A DNA stretch of 64,000 bases. Source: Lachnospiraceae bacterium. GTDB taxonomy: Bacteria; Bacillota; Clostridia; Lachnospirales; Lachnospiraceae. Both the position numbers and the translations under genes were made by a program. The stretch is taken from positions 43,170 to 107,169 of the forward strand of contig JAILOK010000098.1 of the NCBI GenBank assembly GCA_024690825.1. Reading direction: 5' to 3'. The notes beneath the pieces were generated by a model, which was given only the letters and a program-made list of their open reading frames with translations, searched no databases and was not told the origin of the DNA. Positions 1 to 7,027 of the stretch are shown one piece after another. Position 1 is the first letter of the stretch, and every line of letters starts with the position of its first letter.

Positions 1-1392
1 ATATACGGGCAATAAGGATGTTTCTGCAAAGCCTGCAAAGGTGACGGTAACAGGAAAAGGAAACTTCGCAGGAAGCAGGAGCCTTGAATTCTATATACTT
101 AAGGCTGACCTTGCAAAGGCTAAGGCAAAGAAGATGCTCATCATTCCCGACTCCTTTGCGGTACAGAAGGGAAAGAAGATATCGCCCGTGGTCATCTATC
201 AGGGTGTTACGCTTGATCCGAAAAAGGATTATAAGCTCAGCAACACAGGAGCGATAAAGGAGGATACGACCGTTGATATCGAGGGTAAGGGAACCTTCTT
301 TACCGGAAAGATATCAGGCATACCCGTGAAGGCCTTTCGGCGGAAGAGATCAGAAACAATACCATCAAGGTAAGCCTTTCACCTGAAAAGCATGTATATA
401 CCGGCTCTGCACAGGAACTTTCCGAAAAGGAGCTTGTGGTCAAGGCCGGAAGCGGCACGGCGCCGCTTGCAAAGGGGAAGGATTATAAGGTCATCTACAG
501 TAAAAATACCGACGCAGGAAAGGCGAAGGTTACCGTCATGGCTCTCGGGTCCTACATAGGAAATGTGAGCAAAACCTTTACGATCGAGGCTGATACAAAG
601 AGCAATATAACGGCGGCATTAAAAGAAGGTATGAGCAAAGGTTATGATCCGAAGGGCGCAACGCCGGCATTGAATGTAAAGACAGACAAGACCGAACTTA
701 CAGCAGGAAAGGATTACAAGGTCGCTTATTCAAACAACAAGGCAAAAGGAGAGGCTGACTACAAGCTGACCTTCATTGGAAACTTCAAGGGCCACAAACC
801 TGTGACAGGCAAGTTTACCATCACTGAAGGTGCTTTCGCATCGGCAAGCGTGAATTCGGCAGACCTCATCTACGGTAAGCCAAACCTTTACCGTTCGGCA
901 CCCTTCGTATCGATAGGCGGCGTGAGTGTCGGCAAGAAAGACTACACAGTGAAGTACTTTGACGGAACAAAGGAACTGGCTGCAACGGACAAGATAACTC
1001 TGGGTGGCAGTGAGACTGAAAAAACGATCACCGTGAAAGCCACCGGAAAAAACAACTACAAGGCAGAAGACAGCGCAGCCTTCACCTACAGGGTGGTAAA
1101 GGTATCCGGAAATATGATCAATCTTTCAAAGGCAAAGATCGTGGGAAAGGATACGAAGAAGGGAGTGAAGGGTTAGGAATACACCGGAGAATATGTAACG
1201 CCGGAGATAGATGTTCTTGTCAAACAGGGTAAGACCTGGGTTAAGACAGATCCGGCAAACTATACCGTGACCTACATCAATAACATCAACAAAGGCAAGG
1301 CAGTGATCATGGTTACAGGAAAGGACGGCGCAGCCGGAAGCAAGACCGCGAAGTTTACGATCAAAGCAAAGAGTATGAGCAAGTTTAACTGA
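1..1392 (+). pseudogene. C-terminal remnant of a repetitive secreted surface protein
   Basis: The 5' end lies outside the window. The reading is open in frame 2 from base 2 to about 330, then continues in frame 1, so one G appears to be missing near 329-333 (AAGGCC where AAGGGCC would restore the frame). It meets an in-frame TAG at 1174-1176, yet the same kind of repeat continues in frame to a TGA at 1390-1392. The translated repeats carry the pattern K-x-YTG, K-DYxxxY-NN-N-G and GxGN(F/Y)xGxxxxxF. The same pattern forms the C-terminal third of the large surface protein at 11874-17777, so the two are paralogous. These repeats are usually taken as extracellular stalk modules. The alternative to a real pseudogene is two sequencing errors. 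Confidence 0.75.
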
Positions 1393-1441
1393 AGCTGCAC
1401 TAAATCCTTGTTTACGATCCGATAACGCAATAAAAAATATG

Positions 1442-1479
1442 ACTTCTTGCGCGAGAAAACGTAATTTCGCGCAGGAAGT
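1442..1479. other. Perfect-arm hairpin after the surface-protein remnant
   Basis: The arms ACTTCTTGCGCGA (1442-1454) and TCGCGCAGGAAGT (1467-1479) pair with one G-U. An A-run lies on its left side (1429-1438) and no T-run on its right. It therefore looks like a terminator only for leftward transcription, or an RNA 3' end structure. Confidence 0.5.
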
Positions 1480-1588
1480 GGATCTGAGCAACCTGAAAGC
1501 GCCGACGATTCAATAAAGAAATGTCCCCAAAAAATTTAGCTCTCCAGCTGTTTTCATCGTATAATAAGACAGATGGGAGGATTTAGCT

Positions 1589-1835
1589 ATGAACGATGAT
1601 ATAAGAAAACTTAACGACGATGAGCTTGATATGATATCGGGCGGCAAATCGAACCCCCCCGGATTTATCTGACGATGAGGACAATATTCCCGAGAAATGC
1701 CCGAAGAATATAAAGGGTAAGCATACCTTTGTCATGGAGCCCAACAGTCTTTTTGAGGAAATCTGTATTTTCTGTGGCTGTAAAAAGCGAGTGAGCTACC
1801 CATGGAGTAATCCGCATAAGCCGACCCGTACTTAA
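1589..1835 (+). pseudogene. Double-glycine leader prepeptide, frameshifted in a C7 run
   Basis: An ATG at 1589, after GGGAGG about 7 nt upstream, opens a peptide with the leader core LNDDELDMISGG. That is a typical double-glycine bacteriocin-type leader, cleaved after GG by C39 peptidases. The frame stops after 27 residues (TGA 1670-1672). Removing one C from the seven-C run at 1654-1660 joins it to an open frame that continues to TAA at 1833-1835, giving an 81-residue precursor. The core would contain a GKHTF segment and a Cys-rich EICIFCGCKK segment (four cysteines in total). A C39-type exporter lies 3 kb downstream on the same strand. The fusion is inferred. The leader and exporter context are visible directly. 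Confidence 0.65.
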
Positions 1836-1872
1836 CAATTAATTCAGCCCTGAATAAAAAACAGGGACGGAG

Positions 1873-1907
1873 GGTGTCAGAGGGACGGTTCTTCTGACAC
1901 CTTTTTT
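1873..1907 (+). terminator. Intrinsic terminator built from a dispersed repeat
   Basis: GGTGTCAGA and TCTGACACC pair around a GGACGGTTC-type loop and are followed directly by six T residues. It terminates the prepeptide transcript. The same GTCAGA...ACCGTC...TGACA motif recurs near 34185, 46092 and 48831 in orientation-flipped or degenerate form. Confidence 0.75.
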
Positions 1908-1928
1908 ATTGCATAAAATCGGAATCTG

Positions 1929-1972
1929 TTCTGCGGTCAAAATGACACAGCATTGCATTTTTGGCCGCAGAA
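1929..1972. repeat. Intergenic hairpin element
   Basis: TTCTGCGGTCAAAATG (1929-1944) pairs imperfectly with CATTTTTGGCCGCAGAA (1956-1972). It lies between the prepeptide terminator and the queT leader, and no reading frame is associated with it. Confidence 0.5.
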
Positions 1973-2021
1973 TGCTATGAACTTTAAGGTGGTCGATAAA
2001 TATTATATTTCAATATCACTC

Positions 2022-2084
2022 CGGGAGGTCATCTCTTGAAAAATGACCGCCTCCGACATATAATTCGGAAGTAATATCAGGAGG
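2022..2084 (+). promoter_or_regulatory. Structured leader of queT that can mask the ribosome binding site
   Basis: GGAGGTCAT (2024-2032) can pair with ATGACC...TCC (2043-2054). A second small stem TCCGA/TCGGA spans 2052-2069. The CCTCC at 2050-2054 is also complementary to the AGGAGG Shine-Dalgarno at 2079-2084, so two folds exclude each other, one of them hiding the ribosome binding site. QueT genes are often controlled by preQ1 riboswitches, which makes that ligand the natural guess. I do not recognise the preQ1-I, -II or -III consensus here. Confidence 0.4.
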
Positions 2085-2093
2085 TTTTTTATT

Positions 2094-2639
2094 ATGGAAA
2101 AGAAAAGCAGAACCGGACTTCTGGTGCAGGCCGGGGTCATAGCGGCGATATATACGGTGCTGTCGCTTCTGACCTGGCAGTTTTCGCACCTTGAGATACA
2201 GTGCAGGGTGGCTGAGGCGCTTTGCATGATGATCTTTTATACGCCTGCAGGTGCATGGGGTGTCGCGCTTGGCTGCCTTTTGACAAATATCTTCAGCGGC
2301 AGCGTCATTGACATGGTTTTTGGGACTCTTGCCACGGTGATCGCAGTCATTCTGACGAGACCTATCGCGAAAAAAGTGAAGGAAAAGTGCGGGGATAAGC
2401 TTGATCTGAAGCATTCCCTGCTGATACCGATACCGACGGTGCTTGTCAATGCCGTCATCATACCGTTCGTTCTCTACTACGGCTACGGTATAACAAGCAT
2501 GGGTTCAGCCACTGGCCGGGGGGCGGTCCTCGGACTCATGGCTTTTTCGGTCTTTGCCGGAGAAGTAATCTCATGCTATGTATTCGGGCCGATCATCGTA
2601 ATAGTGTTAAACCGCGTTCGCGGCAGGATCAAAATATGA
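2094..2639 (+). CDS. queT: QueT-family queuosine precursor transporter
   Basis: A 181-residue membrane protein with about five hydrophobic segments. It matches the QueT (formerly DUF988) pattern: an early IQCRVAEAL motif, a FYTPAGAWGVALGCLLTN segment and a D-MVFGTLAT motif, at the expected length. The family is assigned to uptake of queuosine precursors such as preQ1, as a substrate-binding subunit of ECF-type importers or alone. AGGAGG lies 9 nt before the ATG. The stop overlaps the start of the following lipoprotein gene (ATGA, 2636-2639), so the two are translationally coupled. The upstream leader can hide the ribosome binding site. Confidence 0.88.
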   Translation: MEKKSRTGLLVQAGVIAAIYTVLSLLTWQFSHLEIQCRVAEALCMMIFYTPAGAWGVALGCLLTNIFSGSVIDMVFGTLATVIAVILTRPIAKKVKEKCGDKLDLKHSLLIPIPTVLVNAVIIPFVLYYGYGITSMGSATGRGAVLGLMAFSVFAGEVISCYVFGPIIVIVLNRVRGRIKI

Positions 2640-4227
2640 AGAATACGGTCAATAAGCATATAGTGCTGCTGCTCGTGCTGGTATTGTCAATGACAATGAT
2701 GATCCTCGTATCGTGCAAAAAGGCGGAAGATACGGGGGCTGCCGACGCCGGACAAAAACAGAGTGAGACCGGAAACGGGGATAAGGAGGAAAGCCTTCAA
2801 AATGATGATGCCGGTGAAAATGGCGGGGAGGCTTCAAAAAGGATGCGCCGGATGCGGCGGCAGAGATTCCCGATGAGCCCGTTGATGAAGAGTGGATAGA
2901 GGTCCTGAAAGCAAACGGTACCTTTTACGATGCTCTGTATTCTCTCCCGAAGATAATGGAGGAGGATCCCGGCAACCATCCCGACAATGTGAAGATGCCG
3001 GAGGGGATAATAAGGGACAATCTGGATTATTACATACCCCAGATGAATGAGGATGACGGCGATGACGATCTTACCACTCCGGGCAGCATGTCGGAGGTGG
3101 CAGGAACCTGGATACCGGTCACCGCCAAATACCAGGATATAGAGACGGATTACACCTGGATAAAGGATGCGGGCGTTGATTTTCACCTGATCCTCAATGA
3201 AGACGGCACCGGGAAATGCAATATGTACGGCGGAGAGCAGGATGCTCCCTGGAACGAAAAGACTATCCTTATTTCAGGCAAGGACTGCCTGTACGGTTTT
3301 GACGAAGATGGGCATCTGGTCACTTATTTTGATCCCGGACTGGAGACGAACATGTCCTGGGTATTTGCAAGAGAAGCGGAGTATGGCCAGATCGCTGATT
3401 CCATGAAGCCCGATCAGTCGGGATTTTTGGGAAAAAAGCTTAAAGACGGAAAGCTTTTCAGACTCAAAGGGACATACATCGGAAATGAAAAGCTTAATGA
3501 GAATCCCGATGATCCGCAGTATTCACCCGAGGATCATTTCATCGTTCTGGTGGAGACGGACGAAGAGACACATAACGGATACGGTTATGTACGCGAGGGC
3601 ACGGAGGATATTGCTCTTTATTATCAGAGTGACAGAGGCATAATCAAACCGATAAATGAGAATACGAAGGACAGGAGCAGACTGAACGGCCGCTGGAAAT
3701 TCGAACTTTCGGATGACGGGAAGCTCCTGAAGCTCTGGAAGGATTATGCAGATATGCCTCAAAAATACGATGAATATGAACTGTGCGGCGACGAGGAAGC
3801 CCCGATAAGCCACCTTGCAGTAGGTCCCGTGCCGGACCGTGAGAGCATAGAGGTTCCTGAGGGGACACATGAAAAGGCGGGCTTCTGGCATCTGGACCGT
3901 ATCTATGCATATCAGTACAATGTCGAAAATCCGCTGGGGGAAGAACCCTTAAAGGAGGGAGTCGACGAAAATGCTTACGGTGAAGATACCCGCAAATATG
4001 ATGCGGATATCTGGTATGTGCTCCGTGAAGACAGCACGGGTTATATGCGCATATGGAACAGATATTTTGAAGTGGTATGGAATGATGATGTCCAGTATTA
4101 TTATGACATTTCCGGAAGGCATCAGATGGGAACCGTTGTGGGTGAGATCGATTATGACGACAACTTTATAAGGCTGTTTAAGGATGAACTGAATGAAGTG
4201 CCCGAATATCCTGAAGAATTAAAGTAG
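2636..4227 (+). pseudogene. Lipoprotein of unknown function, single frameshift
   Basis: The first frame begins with a signal peptide and lipobox ending VSCKK (Cys about residue 24), then an acidic linker. It drifts into a basic nonsense tail and stops at 2899. The reading continues in the +1-shifted frame from about 2842 to TAG at 4225-4227. Restoring one A in the run at 2835-2839 would give a single protein of about 530 residues. The exported part is rich in Asp, Tyr and Trp and has at least three GTW/GFW-type beta modules around LNEDGTGKCNMYG, LKGTYIGNEK and AGFWHLDRIYAYQY, suggestive of lipocalin-like or calycin folds. I do not recognise the family. Its start overlaps the queT stop. If the frameshift is an assembly error the gene is intact. 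Confidence 0.65.
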
Positions 4228-4350
4228 GATCTGACGATACTAAAGTATTTTGAAATTCATCCGATATATAAAGTGTAAGCAGTACTTAATTCCGGTAGAG
4301 CAAAGAATAAGGGCGGATAAATAAGGCTGTTTACAAAAATCAAACATCGG

Positions 4351-4387
4351 GAGCATCCGGATCTTTAAAGGATCAGGGTGCTCTTTT
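4351..4387 (+). terminator. Intrinsic terminator
   Basis: GAGCATCCGGATC and GATCAGGGTGCTC form a long imperfect stem with a short TTTAAAG loop, followed by TTTT. It separates the lipoprotein transcript from the exporter operon. The rest of 4228-4350 holds nothing I recognise. Confidence 0.7.
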
Positions 4388-4419
4388 CAAGTTGTGGCGC
4401 GGGTTTGCAAAAAGTATTT

Positions 4420-4448
4420 TTGACCGTATAAACAAATGATGATAAAAT
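4420..4448 (+). promoter_or_regulatory. Sigma-A-type promoter of the exporter operon
   Basis: TTGACC (4420-4425), a 17-nt spacer and TAAAAT (4443-4448) lie about 40 nt before the first exporter-operon start codon. Confidence 0.6.
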
Positions 4449-4488
4449 CATAGGTTAGAGTGATTTTATTATGCAAAGGAGCGGCAGC

Positions 4489-4713
4489 ATGGATAATAAT
4501 CTGTTCAGGGAAAAGAGCATAGAAAGAGTGTCATCACCGGAAAAACTCGACGATTACATAAAGGTCGTCTCACCGGGAGTGTGGTTTGTTCTGGCGGCTA
4601 TCATCATTCTGGTGCTGGGATTTCTGGCGTGGGCAAATATCGGGGATGTTCCCGTTACCGACGCTGCCGGAACAGTTCAGATGGTACACCCCGTTAAATT
4701 TCTGCTGAATTGA
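4489..4713 (+). CDS. Miniature HlyD-like secretion protein (NHLM type, internally deleted)
   Basis: A 74-residue protein. AGGAG at 4477-4481 with a 7-nt gap favours ATG 4489 over the upstream in-frame ATG 4471. Residues 1-30 (FREKSIERVSSPEKLDDYIK) and the single transmembrane helix at about 31-52 match the N-terminus of membrane-fusion proteins that accompany NHLM bacteriocin exporters. The last 10 residues (VHPVKFLLN) look like the end of the same family. The 150-200 residues that normally form the coiled coil and barrel are missing, so the ends are joined almost directly. The next gene begins 10 nt downstream. It could be a decayed gene that remained in frame, or a functional membrane adaptor. 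The family match is from memory of the pattern. Confidence 0.6.
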   Translation: MDNNLFREKSIERVSSPEKLDDYIKVVSPGVWFVLAAIIILVLGFLAWANIGDVPVTDAAGTVQMVHPVKFLLN

Positions 4714-4723
4714 GGGTCGTTTG

Positions 4724-6907
4724 ATGAATATGACAAAAAAAGCGGTAAAGCCGGTCACAAAGGGAGTTGCAAAAGTTCCCGTTGTCATGCAGCTCGAAGC
4801 CCTGGAGTGCGGGGCGGCCTGCCTTACCATGGTACTTTCTTATTATAAAAAATGGATACCTCTTGAGAAGGTCCGTTCGGACTGCGGTGTTTCCCGTGAC
4901 GGTTCGAATGCAAAAAATGTCCTGAAGGCAGCAAGGTCCTACGGACTTGAGGCACAGGGTTACCGCATGGAGCCTGATACGCTGAAGGAGGAGGGGACAT
5001 TTCCCTGTATCATCCATTGGAATTTCAATCATTTTGTGGTATGCAACGGCTTCAAAAACGGGTATGCCTACATAAACGACCCTGCAAGGGGCACCGTAAA
5101 GATCACCATGGAGGAATTTGACAATTCCTTTACGGGGATATGTCTGGGCTTCGAACCGGGTGAGGATTTTGAACCCGGAGGAAAGAAGAAGAGCATGCTG
5201 GGGTATGCGAAAAAACGCCTTAAGGGCGCGGGCCCTGCCGTGGCATTTCTGCTTCTTATCATGATCATTACGGACCTGATGGAGCTTATCACTCCGGGAC
5301 TGTCGAGGGTCTTTCTTGATGTGGTCCTGGGAGGGAATAATCCGGGCTGGTTTATGCCGTTTTTTACATTCCTTGCTCTGTTTTCCGTGTTGAATATAGT
5401 CGTTGCCTGGATCCAGGCAGTATATATGCTCCGCGTCAACGGAAAGATGGCGGTCGTGGGCAATACCTCCTATATGTGGAAGGTTTTAAGGCTTCCCATA
5501 GAGTTCTTTTCGCAGAGAATGGCAGGAGATATCACGCAGAGACAGGCGACAAACGCTATGATCGCCCAGGATCTCATGAATACGATCACGCCTCTTTTTA
5601 TCGATACTTTCATGATGATATTCTACCTTATCGTAATGGTCAGATACAGTCTGATCCTTTCTGTAGTGGGGATCTTTTCGATCCTTGTGGATCTTTTCAT
5701 GTCCGGCATCATGGCAAAAAAGAGAGTCAATATCACCCGCGTGCAGATGAGAGATGCAGGCAAGCTCTCGGGCGCGACGGTATCGGGCATTGAGATGATC
5801 GAAACAATAAAGGCAAGCGGAGCCGAGACAGGATTTTTCGGAAAATGGTCTGGCTACCAGGCAAGCGTCAATCAGAGCCAGATGGAGTATCAGAGGGTGA
5901 CCGTCGTGCTGTCCTTAATTCCTCAGGCTGTGTCAACGATCTCTGCCGATATAGTGCTGATGCTTGGAGTTTTTCTGACGATGAACGGACAGTTTACCAT
6001 CGGTATGATCATGGCTTTCCAGGGTTACCTGCAGAATTTCACCATGCCTGCGACCACACTTATCAACGCGGGACAGACCATTCAGGAAATGCGTACCGAC
6101 ATGGAGAGGATAGAGGATGTCATGGAGTATCCCGATGCCGTAGAGGAATCGGATGATACTGACAGCAGGGAAGTTGTGTACGACAAGCTGAAGGGAAATG
6201 TGGAATTAAAGAATGTGACATTCGGCTATTCGAAACTTGGCGAACCTCTTATCAAGGACTTTTCACTGACAATGAAGCCGGGAAGCCGCATCGCTTTAGT
6301 CGGCAGTTCCGGCTGCGGCAAATCCACCATATCAAAGCTTATTTCGGGATTATACGAGCCCTGGAGCGGGGAGATCCTATATGACGGAAAGAAGAAAAAT
6401 GAATACGACAGAAGCGTGTTCACGGGATCCCTTGCGGTAGTTGATCAGGATATCATCCTTTTTGAGGATACGATAGCAAATAATATAAAAATGTGGGACA
6501 AGTCCATCGAGGATTTTGAAATGATCATGGCAGCCCGCGATGCGCAGATCCATGATGATATCGTGGTCCGTGAAGGCGGTTATGATTATAAGATAACCGA
6601 AGGCGGAAAGGATTTCTCGGGAGGACAGAGGCAGAGGCTTGAGATCGCGCGTGTGCTTGCCCAGGATCCCACGATCATAATCCTTGACGAGGCAACAAGT
6701 GCGCTTGATGCCAGGACTGAATATGAAGTTGTAAAGTCGATAAGGGACCGCGGCATCACATGCCTGGTGGTTGCGCACAGGCTTTCGACCATCCGCGACT
6801 GTGATGAGATCATAGTACTCGACAAAGGAAATGTGGTCGAGCGCGGCACACACGATGAGTTATATGCGAAGGGCGGTTATTATACCGCACTTGTAAGCAG
6901 CGAGTAG
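4724..6907 (+). CDS. Bacteriocin exporter with C39 peptidase (NHLM-type ABC transporter)
   Basis: About 727 residues. GAGGG at 4712-4716 supports ATG 4724. Residues 20-145 are a C39 peptidase: catalytic Cys in ALECGAACLTMVL, His in IHWNFNHFVV and Asp in INDPARG. A six-helix type 1 exporter domain follows (about 165-440), then the ATPase with Walker A GSSGCGKST, signature FSGGQRQRLEIA, Walker B TIIILDEATSALD and switch His in VVAHRLST. The domain set is that of PCAT exporters, which cut double-glycine leaders and export the core peptide. Candidate substrates in the window are the prepeptides at 1589 and 38375 (reverse). It is the middle gene of an operon with the mini HlyD and a second exporter. 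Confidence 0.92.
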   Translation: MNMTKKAVKPVTKGVAKVPVVMQLEALECGAACLTMVLSYYKKWIPLEKVRSDCGVSRDGSNAKNVLKAARSYGLEAQGYRMEPDTLKEEGTFPCIIHWNFNHFVVCNGFKNGYAYINDPARGTVKITMEEFDNSFTGICLGFEPGEDFEPGGKKKSMLGYAKKRLKGAGPAVAFLLLIMIITDLMELITPGLSRVFLDVVLGGNNPGWFMPFFTFLALFSVLNIVVAWIQAVYMLRVNGKMAVVGNTSYMWKVLRLPIEFFSQRMAGDITQRQATNAMIAQDLMNTITPLFIDTFMMIFYLIVMVRYSLILSVVGIFSILVDLFMSGIMAKKRVNITRVQMRDAGKLSGATVSGIEMIETIKASGAETGFFGKWSGYQASVNQSQMEYQRVTVVLSLIPQAVSTISADIVLMLGVFLTMNGQFTIGMIMAFQGYLQNFTMPATTLINAGQTIQEMRTDMERIEDVMEYPDAVEESDDTDSREVVYDKLKGNVELKNVTFGYSKLGEPLIKDFSLTMKPGSRIALVGSSGCGKSTISKLISGLYEPWSGEILYDGKKKNEYDRSVFTGSLAVVDQDIILFEDTIANNIKMWDKSIEDFEMIMAARDAQIHDDIVVREGGYDYKITEGGKDFSGGQRQRLEIARVLAQDPTIIILDEATSALDARTEYEVVKSIRDRGITCLVVAHRLSTIRDCDEIIVLDKGNVVERGTHDELYAKGGYYTALVSSE

Positions 6908-6917
6908 AAAGGAGCAG

Positions 6918-7022
6918 ATTCCGGTCAGAAATAACCCGGCAAAATCGAAGATTTTGTCGGAGAGGAACACCGATGCAGCGGGAGTGAGAGTCCCGCCTGC
7001 GGGACTCGAACAGTAGCGGAAT
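6918..7022. repeat. 105-bp hairpin element between Shine-Dalgarno and start codon
   Basis: Terminal arms ATTCCG (6918-6923) and CGGAAT (7017-7022) enclose two perfect or near-perfect hairpins: CCGGCAAAATC/GATTTTGTCGG (6936-6960) and GAGTCCCGC/GCGGGACTC (6988-7007). CAG flanks both sides (6915-6917 and 7023-7025), like a 3-bp target duplication. A strong AAAGGAG (6908-6914) lies just left of it. The start codon of the next exporter lies just right of it. Confidence 0.65.
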
Positions 7023-7027
7023 CAGGT

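Noticed and set aside
2022..2093. Firm preQ1 riboswitch call
   Set aside because: Context is right but none of the known preQ1 consensus sequences is recognisable, so only a structured leader is listed.
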